Of a DNA stretch of 64,000 bases, positions 9,814 to 21,122 are shown in pieces. The notes below the pieces were generated by a model, which saw nothing but the letters and a program-made list of their open reading frames with translations, was not told where the DNA came from and did no database searches. The position numbers and the translations under genes were made by a program. Numbering within the stretch: the first letter of the stretch is position 1; the number at the start of each line of letters is the position of its first letter. This stretch comes from Natrinema zhouii (GTDB lineage Archaea; Halobacteriota; Halobacteria; Halobacteriales; Natrialbaceae), in the NCBI RefSeq assembly GCF_013456555.2, contig NZ_CP059154.1:558001-622000 (forward strand). The letters run 5' to 3'.

Positions 9814-10335
9814 TCACGTCGCCGTTCTCCGCACGTCCACGTGGCGACGCCGATCGCGGATCACATAGGCGCTGTACGACCCGATTCCGAACGCGAGCAA
9901 CCCGACGATGATGTCGGTCCAGATGCCGAGATCGCTCGCGGTCTCGGCGATGCCCGACCCGGACCCCAGCAGGAACGGTGATGCCACGAGCCAGAGTCCG
10001 AGGAGTGCGACGAGGGACGCGACACCGATGCTCCCGAACTCCTCGTTCGACCGGCGGTAGTAGTTGTACCCACCGGCGACGAGCAGCGTCGCACCGACGA
10101 AGATATCGTTCCAGAACTGGGTCGCGACGAGCTCGAGGACGAGGGCCTGAGCGATCAACGCGAGCCCGAGCAGTCCGACGATCGCTGAAAGTTCCGTTCC
10201 TCGTTCGTCCGGGTTCGGTCCGTACGGAGTCCTGTCACCGCCGGTCAGTCCATCGTCCCCGCGATTGTCGTCTTCGGTCTCTCCATCGTCCCGCCACGGG
10301 GTTTCGGGATTCTCTGTGCCGTCGTAGTCGCTCAT
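9814..10335 (-). CDS. SPW-repeat membrane protein
   Basis: Starting at MSDYDGTEN, which I prefer to an ATG eight codons upstream, gives 173 residues. An acidic, disordered N-terminus of about 55 residues precedes four hydrophobic helices. The segments FWNDIFVGATLLVAGGYNYY, ASLVALLGLWLVASPFLLG and WTDIIVGLLAFGIGSYSAY match the SPW-repeat pattern, in which a helix pair starts at a W-x-D or SPW-like motif. It lies in the membrane; function is unknown in this family. The neighbouring universal stress protein gene runs in the same direction. Confidence 0.72.
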   Translation of the reverse strand: MSDYDGTENPETPWRDDGETEDDNRGDDGLTGGDRTPYGPNPDERGTELSAIVGLLGLALIAQALVLELVATQFWNDIFVGATLLVAGGYNYYRRSNEEFGSIGVASLVALLGLWLVASPFLLGSGSGIAETASDLGIWTDIIVGLLAFGIGSYSAYVIRDRRRHVDVRRTAT

Positions 10336-10437
10336 TGTAGCTCTCAGCTCGAGAGTCACCTCCTCGGCGCAAAGAGCACGCTGCCCGTGTGTGCAGGGTC
10401 TCGAGACGGGACTGCCGAGTCCAGTCCGCAGGAACCG

Positions 10438-10866
10438 TCACCGAACGACCGTCACGGGCACCGACGAGTGTCTGACGACGACCTCCGCAACGCTGCCGAG
10501 CAAGATCCGTGCGACGCCGGATCGACCATGGCTGCCGATGACGACGTGATCGACGGGGTCGTGTTCGGCGTACTCGAGAATCTCCTGGGCCGGCGTTCCC
10601 ATTCGCGTCCGCGCTTCGATGTCGGTTCCGTGCTCGGTAGCGATGGCGTCAGCGGCGGTCAACTGGTCGGCGGCGTCGCTCAGCAGCGCCTGCGCATCGT
10701 CGCTCATCTCGGCGTCGTCCGCGACGTTCGGAATGTACGGCACCGAGGTGGTGTCGACGACGGCCAGCACGACGAACTCGCCGTCGGGAAACAGATCGAA
10801 CGCGTACTCGAGGGCGTCGCGAGCGGGCTCGGAGTCGTCGAACGGGACGAGGATCCGCGGTGGCAT
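10438..10866 (-). CDS. universal stress protein (UspA family)
   Basis: The 142-residue protein is a single Usp domain. It begins with ILVPFDDSEPARDALEYA, whose Asp contacts the nucleotide base, and ends with the ATP-binding loop GSHGRSGVARILLGSVAE, matching G-x2-G-x9-G(S/T). These are cytosolic ATP-binding homodimers induced under stress; haloarchaea carry many copies. It stands between the SPW-repeat gene and the TauE/SafE gene, all on the minus strand. Confidence 0.92.
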   Translation of the reverse strand: MPPRILVPFDDSEPARDALEYAFDLFPDGEFVVLAVVDTTSVPYIPNVADDAEMSDDAQALLSDAADQLTAADAIATEHGTDIEARTRMGTPAQEILEYAEHDPVDHVVIGSHGRSGVARILLGSVAEVVVRHSSVPVTVVR

Positions 10867-10950
10867 GGGGATATATCGACGTCCACGCGCGTCGCCTTCA
10901 GTCTGGTTCTCCGACGTCAGGTTGATTCGTCCGACGCGCCGGTCCGCCGC

Positions 10951-11730
10951 TCACAGGGCGAGGTAGGGGCCGACGCCGAGGAGGACGACCCCCAGCGCGA
11001 CTTTCAGCTTCTCGGGATCGATGGCGTGGGCGACTCGCCAGCCGACGACGACGCCGAGCAGGAGCGGCGTGCCGATGACGACCGCGAGCGGCACGAGGAC
11101 GTTCCCCTGCAGGAAGTAGCCTGACGCCGCGAACGTCGCGATGAAGATTGACTGGACCTGCGCGACGGCGACGGCGAACAACATCGGGACGCCGACCAGT
11201 ACCAGCGCCGGCACGGCCAGCACCGGCCCGCCGATCCCCAGCAGGCCGCTGCAGACGCCGAGGACGAAGCCGAGGCCGGCGAGTACGATCCGGCCGCCTC
11301 GAGTCAGGGGTTCGAGGTCGTAGATCGGGCTGAACCCGCGGCGCTCGCGGTAAAGGATGATCCCGCCGACGGCCGTCGCGACGCCGCCGAGCAGGAGGCC
11401 GAACACCGAGCGCGGAACGAAGGTATTGACGTACGCGCCGACGAGCGCGCCGAGGATACTCGCACCGCTGAGGACGATCGCGATCGCGCGGCTCTCGCCG
11501 GTGTTCATCTCGCCGGAGTGGAGGTAGGCGGCGCTGCCGACGAGCCCGGTGACGACGAACGTGGCGTGGGCGGTGCCGGCGACCTGACTCGAGGGGAGCG
11601 ACGTCAGGGAGTAGAGCGCAATCGTGACGAAGATCCCGCCGGGACCGATGGTGGTAATGCCGATTCCCGAGAAGAAGGCGATCGAGACGAGCAACAGAAC
11701 CAGGGAGAGTTCGAAGGGCAATTCGAGCAT
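10951..11730 (-). CDS. TauE/SafE family anion exporter
   Basis: The 259-residue membrane protein has about eight hydrophobic helices arranged as two repeats. Signatures are GIGITTIGPGGIFVTIAL near the start and GVCSGLLGIGGPVLAVPAL in the second half, the G-x-G-G-P loops of TauE/SafE proteins. The family moves sulfite, organosulfonates or related anions. No sulfur-metabolism gene is adjacent, so the substrate is open. A minus-strand TATA-like element (gataact) sits just before the ATG, so the leader is short or absent. Confidence 0.88.
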   Translation of the reverse strand: MLELPFELSLVLLLVSIAFFSGIGITTIGPGGIFVTIALYSLTSLPSSQVAGTAHATFVVTGLVGSAAYLHSGEMNTGESRAIAIVLSGASILGALVGAYVNTFVPRSVFGLLLGGVATAVGGIILYRERRGFSPIYDLEPLTRGGRIVLAGLGFVLGVCSGLLGIGGPVLAVPALVLVGVPMLFAVAVAQVQSIFIATFAASGYFLQGNVLVPLAVVIGTPLLLGVVVGWRVAHAIDPEKLKVALGVVLLGVGPYLAL

Positions 11731-12006
11731 TAAATCAGAGGAGTTATCCAGTGGTCCGTGCCGATCGAACTAACTCTTCTGATTTCGAGACCCTCCGGTC
11801 AGCTACCGAGCAAACTGCGAATCACTGTCTCCCGTGAGCGAAAAAGCAGTCCGGATGGTCGCGATCATGCGACTGGTTGCGGATCAACTGACACGGCAGC
11901 GACTATCGATAGCGATCAGCCGACCCCGATTGCAGCCGTTGCGGGCGGTCGAAACGGAGAATCAGTGCACTCAGGAGACTGGTGTCGTCCGTTCGCCGGG
12001 AGATGA

Positions 12007-13275
12007 TTATAGAATTGTCACGATCGTCTCGTAGAGCGATTGGACCGTCATGAGGCTACCGACCAGCAAGACGAGTCCAGCGGCTATGAACCCGATGTTC
12101 TCGTACCATTCGATGTCGTAGTACTTGTTCACGGCTCCGATGAGCGCGAAGACAGTCAACGGAAGCCCGATCGCACCGTTGACGGCCGGCATGATGATCG
12201 CCATCTCGACGGGACCGAAGCCCGTGTAGATCAGCATCGGCAGGGCAGTCGCCGCCGAGAGGACGATCAGCGCGATGACCGTTCGCCGGAACGCAGCGTC
12301 GCCAAAGACCGTGTGTCGCCCGAGCGACTGCGGAATGATGAACCCGGCACCGAACAGCGTTCCGGTCGCCGACGTGATGGTGGCACAGAGCACCGCGACC
12401 ATGAACAGGACGAGTGCACCCTGACCGATAATCTCCGCGAGCGGGACGCCGGGCCCGGTTAGCGTCATGTCCCCCTCGGAGAGGGTGATCGCCGAGACGA
12501 TCATCACAAAGCTTCCGATGGTGAGCGTCGTCGCGATCCCGGCGGCGTTGTCCCGGCGGTAATCCCAGATGTCCGTCCACTCTTTCGTCGGCTGGATGCT
12601 CGACTGGATGAAGAAGTTCGGCCAGTAGACCGTCGTCCCCAGCAGGGCGATGACTGCCGTGAGGTAACCGATCTCGGTCGCCAGTGCCGGTTTGAGTCCG
12701 GCTGCAACCGATTGCCACGGAACGTCGAGCCCCGCGAGGAGCAGGCCGTACGAACCGAATACGGAGAACACCATAACGGCGATCACCGCTTCGATCCGAT
12801 CGTAGACCTTCATCTGCACGATGGCGATGCCGAATCCGGCCGCGAGTACGATGCCGACGAGCACGTTGTCGAAGAACGGAACGAGCCAGGCGAGTGCCGC
12901 CCCGGCGACGGCGTAATTCGAGACGGCCCACAGCGCGGACATCAGCGAAACCCCGACGAGGAGCGGCTGTCCCCCGATCGGAAGTATATCGACGATATAG
13001 TCGGCGAGGGGTTCGTCGGCGACGGCAAGTCGCGCACTCATGTCGTGCAGTGCGATATCGATAAGGAACGCCAGCGGGAGCACCCACAGCAGGGAGAACG
13101 CGAAGTTCGCGCCCGTGTCGGCGAGGATGTACACCGACCCCGCACCGAACACGTTCGCAGCGAACATGATACCCAGCCCGTACCTGTAGAGCGCACCGTG
13201 GATTGCTTCCCCGCCGGGAACGATGTCGACGACCGTCGATGTCGACGTCGATGCCGACGCTGACTGTTCGCTCAC
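12007..13275 (-). CDS. Nramp-fold transporter lacking the canonical metal ligands
   Basis: The 422-residue, roughly 11-helix protein follows the Nramp pattern: RYGLGIMFAANVFGAGSVY in helix 1, LLWVLPLAFLIDIALHDMSARLAVA in helices 2-3, and LLGTTVYWPNFFIQSSIQPT in helix 6. In Mn/Fe transporters helix 1 has D-P-G-N and helix 6 has M-P-H. Here ungapped alignment puts G-A-G-S (44-47) and Y-W-P (217-219) at those places, so the ligands Asp, Asn and Met are all gone. It probably carries something other than Mn/Fe, perhaps Mg-like ions or an organic substrate. The start is GTG, with GAGGTGA (13282-13288, minus strand) six bases upstream. Confidence 0.75.
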   Translation of the reverse strand: MSEQSASASTSTSTVVDIVPGGEAIHGALYRYGLGIMFAANVFGAGSVYILADTGANFAFSLLWVLPLAFLIDIALHDMSARLAVADEPLADYIVDILPIGGQPLLVGVSLMSALWAVSNYAVAGAALAWLVPFFDNVLVGIVLAAGFGIAIVQMKVYDRIEAVIAVMVFSVFGSYGLLLAGLDVPWQSVAAGLKPALATEIGYLTAVIALLGTTVYWPNFFIQSSIQPTKEWTDIWDYRRDNAAGIATTLTIGSFVMIVSAITLSEGDMTLTGPGVPLAEIIGQGALVLFMVAVLCATITSATGTLFGAGFIIPQSLGRHTVFGDAAFRRTVIALIVLSAATALPMLIYTGFGPVEMAIIMPAVNGAIGLPLTVFALIGAVNKYYDIEWYENIGFIAAGLVLLVGSLMTVQSLYETIVTIL

Positions 13276-13500
13276 GCTCGCTCACCTCGAGCAGCGAATT
13301 GGGTGTCGTTCGCGTCGGGACTCGAAGCCCACTCGGATCGCAACTCGAGGTCAGTACTCGATTCAGGCGGAATGGTGGCGGACTCGGCTCTGAAACCGTT
13401 CGATAGCTGAGAGAGCGCGAGTCCGTCTCGGTGAATGGTTTTTATTTTCGTTTCGATAGGAACGCCGACTACGGTGCTGTATTTATACATGGATATTTAT
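13276..13500 (-). promoter_or_regulatory. promoter and long leader of the Nramp-like gene
   Basis: On the minus strand the box gtataaata (13480-13488) predicts a transcript start near 13457. That leaves a leader of about 180 bases before the GTG at 13275, unusually long for a haloarchaeal gene. A second AT-rich element (cgaaaataaa, 13441-13450) is nearer. A 72-codon ORF crosses this stretch, but its ATG lies inside the TATA box, so I do not call it. Confidence 0.4.
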
Positions 13501-13960
13501 TTCCCGAAAATGTACAGGTTTGCTAACGCCTCGAGCCCACGGGTGGTTGGGTGCTCGGAGGGCCTCGACCGGTCCGCTGTCACCTGTTTACTGTAGTGCG
13601 GAATGCTGTACCGAAACCAACGGCAGTGATTCGTTTGAGTGGAAAGCTTGAGATGGCAGTCAACCTTTCATGTAGCTGGTTTGGGTAATACCGTATTTAC
13701 TCGAGTACGATACACAAATCACGAGCGAAAACCCGCGTATCAGGTATGTACGACGGACCAACGAGAGTCGCAACCGAACTGAACCGTCGGACCGTCGAAC
13801 TGTCGGCAACCGTTGAGCACTCCCCTTCGTGAACGGCGGCTCACTGTCGACCACGAACTCTCGTTCTGCCGAGGTTTCACATCTTCAGAAGCGTGTCGGC
13901 ACCACATTCTTGAAAGTTCGGGCCGAACGACAGCGTACAGATGAAGTTGCCTTCAGACAA
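13501..13960. other. AT-richer intergenic stretch without a convincing gene
   Basis: This divergent spacer lies between the Nramp-like gene and psmA. It is less GC-rich than its surroundings and contains no frame with haloarchaeal coding character; the short ORFs on both strands lack acidic composition. Three near-identical 8-mers (accgtcgg, accgtcga, actgtcgg) stand in tandem at 13783-13806. They may be a protein-binding site or chance. Confidence 0.4.
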
Positions 13961-13965
13961 AGCCC

Positions 13966-13994
13966 TATATATTTCTATCCCTTACCAGAGGTGA
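13966..13994 (+). promoter_or_regulatory. psmA promoter and Shine-Dalgarno site
   Basis: A clear TATA box, tatatatt (13966-13973), is followed by GAGGTGA (13988-13994) seven bases before the psmA ATG at 14002. The start about 27 bases after TATA would leave only a few leader bases, so the Shine-Dalgarno-like motif may fall at or just before the 5' end. Confidence 0.6.
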
Positions 13995-14001
13995 AGACTC
14001 A

Positions 14002-14740
14002 ATGCAAGGACAATCCAACCAGCAGGCGTACGACCGGGGGATCACAATCTTCTCCCCGGACGGACGTCTCTACCAGGTCGAGTACGCCCGCGAGGCCGTC
14101 AAACGCGGAACCGCAAGCGTCGGTCTCCGCACGCCCGACGGTGTCGTCCTCGCCGCAAATCGACAGGTCAGCTCGCCGCTCATGGAACGCGAGAGCGTCG
14201 AAAAGATCCACAAGGCCGACGAGCACATCGGCGTCGCGAGCGCCGGCCACGTCGCCGACGCGCGACAGCTCGTCGACCTCGCCCGCCGCCGTGCACAGGG
14301 CGAACAGCTCCGCTACGGGCAGCAAATCGGCGTCGAGACGCTGACGCGAGCGGTCACGGATCACATTCAGGAGTACACCCAAACGGGCGGTGCTCGCCCG
14401 TTCGGCGTCGCCCTCCTCGTCGGCGGAATCGACGCCGGCGAGCCGAAACTGTTCGAGACCGACCCCTCGGGGACGGACTACGAGTGGAAGGCGGCCGCCA
14501 TCGGTGGCGACCGCGATACCATCCAAGGCCATCTCGAGGAGAACTACCGCGACGATCTCGACGTCGACGGCGGCATCGAAGTCGCACTGAGCGCGCTGAG
14601 CGCTCCCGAAGACGAGGTCGTCGACGCCGAGGACGTCGACGTCGCGACGATCACGACCGAGGACGAGTCGTTCCACTCGGTCGAGACCGACCACCTCGAG
14701 TCGATCATCGCGGAGATCGATCACCCGGAGGAGGAGACCG

Positions 14741-14748
<8 letters not shown>
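14002..14748 (+). CDS. psmA: proteasome subunit alpha
   Basis: This is the 20S proteasome alpha subunit, 248 residues. It carries the gate-forming N-terminus AYDRGITIFSPDGRLYQVEYAREAV and the typical alpha core SVGLRTPDGVVLAANR, followed by GGARPFGVALLVGG and a long acidic C-terminal tail from about residue 200. The alpha ring gates the chamber and docks the PAN or Cdc48 ATPases. The start is fixed by the TATA box and GAGGTGA upstream. Its last 8 bases overlap psmB. In the haloarchaea I know, alpha and beta genes lie apart, so this overlapping pair is noteworthy. Confidence 0.97.
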
Positions 14749-17501
<2,753 letters not shown>

Positions 17502-17520
17502 AGACGAACTTTTGCTCTGC

Positions 17521-17700
17521 GGGCGCGGCGTAGCCGCGCCCTCGGCAAAATCTTCAAAAGAGCGCTTTGCGCTCTTTTGGACATCGCGGGATCTTCGATC
17601 CCGCTCAGCTTCGATGAAAAGCACTCCTCCCTCCCCTCGCGCGGCAAGCCGCGCTCCGGGTCGGTCGTCGCCCGTTCGAGCGTCCGCAGAGCGGACGCTC
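17521..17700. repeat. array of five perfect mini-hairpins between gyrB and gyrA
   Basis: Five perfect inverted repeats with 2-3 base loops follow one another: 17521-17541 (9-bp arms, loop gta), 17555-17579 (11-bp, loop ttt), 17586-17604 (8-bp, loop ttc), 17639-17654 (7-bp, loop aa) and 17678-17700 (10-bp, loop aga). Arm sequences differ from one another, so this is a repeated structure rather than a repeated sequence. The second ends in a short T run and could help terminate gyrB transcription. Confidence 0.85.
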
Positions 17701-17723
17701 TCACGGATGCAGTGCTGGTCACA

Positions 17724-17732
17724 GATATAATG
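17724..17732 (+). promoter_or_regulatory. TATA box of gyrA
   Basis: The element gatataatg is centred 26 bases before the gyrA ATG at 17753, exactly the spacing of a leaderless haloarchaeal transcript. It follows the hairpin array and suggests that gyrA is transcribed on its own, at least in part. Confidence 0.6.
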
Positions 17733-17752
17733 GAAGCAACTGAAATGAAGAC

Positions 17753-20305
17753 ATGAGTTCAGAAGTACCCGATCCGACGGACGTCGAGGCACGGTCAGTC
17801 GAAAACGTCCGCATCGAAAACGAGATGGAGCAGAGTTACATCGACTACGCGATGAGCGTCATTGCCGGGCGCGCCCTCCCCGACGTCCGCGACGGGCTCA
17901 AGCCCGTCCACCGGCGCATCCTCTACGCGATGCACGAGATGGGCGTCTCCTCCGGGAGCAGCCACCGAAAGTCCTCCTCGATCGTCGGGGAGACGATGGG
18001 TGACTACCACCCCCACGGCGACAGCGCGATCTACGACACCCTGGTCCGGTTGGCCCAGGACTTCTCGATGCGCTATCCGCTGGTCGACGGCCAGGGGAAC
18101 TTCGGCTCGATGGACGGCGACCCGGCCGCCGCGCCCCGATACACTGAGGCGCGGATGGCCCCCGTCGCCGAGGAGTTGCTCGAGGATATCGACAAGGACA
18201 CGGTCGACTTCTCGCCGAACTACGACGACCGCCTCCGGGAACCCGACGTGTTGCCGGCGGCGTTCCCGAATCTCCTCGTGAACGGCTCCTCGGGGATCGC
18301 AGTTGGGATGTCGACGAACATCCCACCCCACAATCTGGGCGAAATCATCGACGCGACGATCGAGTTGATCGATAACCCCGATTCGACCGTCGATGACCTG
18401 ATGAATCACGTGAAGGGGCCGGACTTCCCGACGGGCGCGAACATCGTCGGCCGGGACGCCATCTACTCGGCGTACAAGACCGGCCGCGGTCGCATCCGGG
18501 TCCGCGCCGAGTTCGAGGTCGAGGAGTGGAAGAACAATCGCGAGCGGATCGTCATCACCGAACTCCCCTATCAGGCCAACAAGGCCCGCCTCGTCGAGCG
18601 CATCGCCGAGGACGTCAACGAGGGCGAGATCGAGGGCATCTCCGACCTGCGCGACGAGTCCGACCGTAACGGCGTCCGCGTCGTTGTCGAACTCAAACGC
18701 GGCGCGAACGCGGAGGTCGTCGAGAACAAACTGCTCGAGAATCACCTCGAGCGAACCTTCGGCGTCATCAACCTCGCGCTGGTCGACGGCCAGCCTCGCG
18801 TGCTCTCGCTCAAGGAGACCCTGGCGGAGTACATCTCCCACCGACGCGAGGTCGTCCGGCGGCGCAGCGAGTACGATCTCGAGGAGGCCGAGGACCGAGC
18901 GCACATCCTCGAGGGTCGGCTAACGGCCGTCGAGAACGCCGAGAACGTCGTCGAACTGATCCGGAACAGCGAGGACCGATCGGCCGCGAAAGCGGCGCTG
19001 CAGGAGGCCTACGACTTCTCCGAGGAGCAGGCGACCCACATCGTCCGGATGCAACTCGGCAGCCTCACCTCGATGGAGGCCGCCGAGATCGAAGACGAGT
19101 ACGAGGAGGTTCAGGCCGAAATCGAACGCCTGACCGCGATCCTCGAGAGCGAGTCGGAACTGCTCTCGGTCATTAAAGAAGAACTCCGCGAGATCAAAGA
19201 CGAGTACGACGACGACCGCCGCACCTCGATCGTCGAGGACCAGGGCACGGTCACGCACGAGGATCTCATCCCGGAAGAGGAGGTGTTCGTCGTCATGACC
19301 GAGGACGATTACGTCAAGCGGATGCCGATCGACGGCTTCGACCCCCAGGGTCGAGGCGGCAAGGGCATCATCGGTGCGGACGTCAAGGAGGACGACCGCG
19401 TCACGACGGTCTTCCGGGCCAACACCCACGACTACCTGCTCTGCTTTACGAATCAGGGCGAAGTCTACCGGCTCAAGACCTACGAGATTCCGGAGATGGG
19501 CCGGACCGCGCGTGGGAAATCGGCGGTCAACATCCTCGATCTCGACCCCGGCGAGGACATCACGGCCATCGTCGACACCGACGCCTTCGGCGACGACGAG
19601 TTCGTGACGATGGTCACCAGACACGGCTACGTCAAGCGCACCGCCGGCGAGGAGTTCGATAACATCCTTTCGACGGGGATCATCGCCGCCGACCTCGAGG
19701 ACGGCGACGAACTCGTCGACGTCGACGTGACGGACGGCTCGAAGGATCTCGTGATCGCGACCGAGGGCGGCATGACGATCCGCTTCGACGAAAACGAGGT
19801 GCGCGCGATGGGGCGGAACGCCCGCGGTGTCAACGGCATCAAACTCCAGGCGGACGACGCCGTTGCGGGTCTGGTCGCGACCGACGAACGCGACGAACAG
19901 GCGCTGCTGACGGTCACGGAGAACGGGTACGGCAAACGAACGCTGCTCTCCGAGTACCGCACGCAGTCCCGGTACGGCAAGGGGTTGATTGACATTAAGA
20001 CGGGCGAGCGCAACGGACCCGTCACGGCCGTCAAGGCGGTCGACGCGGACGATCAGCTCGTGATGATGAGCGAGCGCGGCCAGATCGTCCGGACGCGAGT
20101 CGACGAAATCTCGAGCGTCGGGCGAAACACGATGGGCGTGATCGTGATGGAAGTCGAGGACGGCGACGCGGTCGCCAGCGTCGACGTGATCCCGGCATCG
20201 GCGGCCGCCGACGCGGACGATGCGGACGAAACGATCGATGCTGCTGACGCAACCGACACTGCTGACGCAGCTGACACCGGCGACGCAGCGGACGAATCGA
20301 ACTGA
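17753..20305 (+). CDS. gyrA: DNA gyrase subunit A
   Basis: This is the DNA-cleaving subunit of gyrase, 850 residues. The catalytic tyrosine is Tyr130 in [10 protein letters not shown]. The region equivalent to the quinolone-resistance determinant, [10 protein letters not shown], has Ser91 and Asp95 at the sensitive positions. Six beta-pinwheel repeats form the C-terminal half; the GyrA box reads QGRGGKG (532-538) instead of the bacterial QRRGGKG. The last 35 residues are a low-complexity Ala/Asp/Thr tail. The gene follows gyrB but is separated from it by 251 bases holding five hairpins and its own TATA box. With GyrB it controls genome supercoiling. Confidence 0.98.
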   Translation: MSSEVPDPTDVEARSVENVRIENEMEQSYIDYAMSVIAGRALPDVRDGLKPVHRRILYAMHEMGVSSGSSHRKSSSIVGETMGDYHPHGDSAIYDTLVRLAQDFSMRYPLVDGQGNFGSMDGDPAAAPRYTEARMAPVAEELLEDIDKDTVDFSPNYDDRLREPDVLPAAFPNLLVNGSSGIAVGMSTNIPPHNLGEIIDATIELIDNPDSTVDDLMNHVKGPDFPTGANIVGRDAIYSAYKTGRGRIRVRAEFEVEEWKNNRERIVITELPYQANKARLVERIAEDVNEGEIEGISDLRDESDRNGVRVVVELKRGANAEVVENKLLENHLERTFGVINLALVDGQPRVLSLKETLAEYISHRREVVRRRSEYDLEEAEDRAHILEGRLTAVENAENVVELIRNSEDRSAAKAALQEAYDFSEEQATHIVRMQLGSLTSMEAAEIEDEYEEVQAEIERLTAILESESELLSVIKEELREIKDEYDDDRRTSIVEDQGTVTHEDLIPEEEVFVVMTEDDYVKRMPIDGFDPQGRGGKGIIGADVKEDDRVTTVFRANTHDYLLCFTNQGEVYRLKTYEIPEMGRTARGKSAVNILDLDPGEDITAIVDTDAFGDDEFVTMVTRHGYVKRTAGEEFDNILSTGIIAADLEDGDELVDVDVTDGSKDLVIATEGGMTIRFDENEVRAMGRNARGVNGIKLQADDAVAGLVATDERDEQALLTVTENGYGKRTLLSEYRTQSRYGKGLIDIKTGERNGPVTAVKAVDADDQLVMMSERGQIVRTRVDEISSVGRNTMGVIVMEVEDGDAVASVDVIPASAAADADDADETIDAADATDTADAADTGDAADESN

Positions 20306-20409
20306 GCGCTCGAGCCCCGGTTCGACAGCGATTATCGACCGTTTTCGTCGGTATTGCCGAAACAGAGAGCAAACGCTGGGAGGAGTAGAGAATGCGGCCG
20401 CCGTCCGAG

Positions 20410-20943
20410 TCAGTGTTCCGGCTCTTCGGCGGGTGCAACCATGTCGTCGATCTGCAGGATGAGGATGTTGTTCGTGTCGTCTTTCCCGTCGACGGTTCCC
20501 TCGATGAGGAGTTTCGAGAGCGGCGTCGGCCCGACGGTGACGGAATCGTTTTCGTGAATGTTGCTGAGGGTGCCCTGAATGTGGATCTCCGCACGGCAGA
20601 GCTCCGGATGGTGCACGCTCGAGAGATCGATCTCCTCGATGATGGTGTCCTCAACGGGTTCGCCCTCGTGTTGCATCGGGACCGCTGCTGGCTCGTCCAT
20701 CTGCTGGATCTCGAGCGCCTCGTAGGCGGCGGCGGTGGGCTTGTAGCCGCCTTTCGGCCCCGGTACGCCCTCTACCAGTTGGAGCGCTTTGAGACTCTGC
20801 ATCTGGTTGCGGATCGTCCCCGGGTTGCGGTCGACCTGTTCGGCAATGTCTTCCCCTTTGATGGCGTCTTCGGTCACCTTGTGGAGGTTCGTCAGTGCGC
20901 GAAGGATTTTCTTCTGGCTGGGGGTGAGTTCGATGGATGACAT
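20410..20943 (-). CDS. winged-helix transcriptional regulator
   Basis: The 177-residue protein begins with a winged-helix DNA-binding domain: LTPSQKKILRALTNLHK, then GEDIAEQVDRNPGTIRNQMQSLKALQLVEGVPGPKGGY (recognition helix and wing), resembling Rrf2- or MarR-type domains. The C-terminal half (about 85-177) is a beta-rich domain with AEIHIQGTLSNIHENDSVTVGP and may be an effector or dimerisation module. I cannot name the family. It is convergent with gyrA, 104 bases away. An AT-rich promoter (tatatattcg region) lies directly before its ATG. Confidence 0.75.
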   Translation of the reverse strand: MSSIELTPSQKKILRALTNLHKVTEDAIKGEDIAEQVDRNPGTIRNQMQSLKALQLVEGVPGPKGGYKPTAAAYEALEIQQMDEPAAVPMQHEGEPVEDTIIEEIDLSSVHHPELCRAEIHIQGTLSNIHENDSVTVGPTPLSKLLIEGTVDGKDDTNNILILQIDDMVAPAEEPEH

Positions 20944-21122
20944 AGTTATATATTCGTATTTGGATTCCTTAAACCCGGCGGGTGAGCCGAGCGTTTCATC
21001 GATATTGTGACGGTTGAACCGGGGCTACGAAGGAGTTTCGGCTCGTTCTCTCGGGAGAGATTCGCAACCGTTTGGTCGAACACTACCGTCTCGGACCGAA
21101 CCGATCGGGGCTGTGCTGTCGG

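Noticed and set aside
13272-13490. 72-codon ORF ending with a GTGA overlap at the start of the Nramp-like gene
   Set aside because: Its ATG lies inside the best TATA box for that gene, and it lacks acidic composition. I treat the region as leader.
13783-13806. Three tandem 8-mers accgtcgg, accgtcga and actgtcgg
   Set aside because: The set is short and imperfect and lies about 160 bases before the psmA TATA box. It may be an operator, but such words are common at this GC content.
13660-13854. 64-codon ORF on the minus strand in the spacer before psmA
   Set aside because: It is Arg/Ser-rich with no family resemblance and no promoter or ribosome-binding site.
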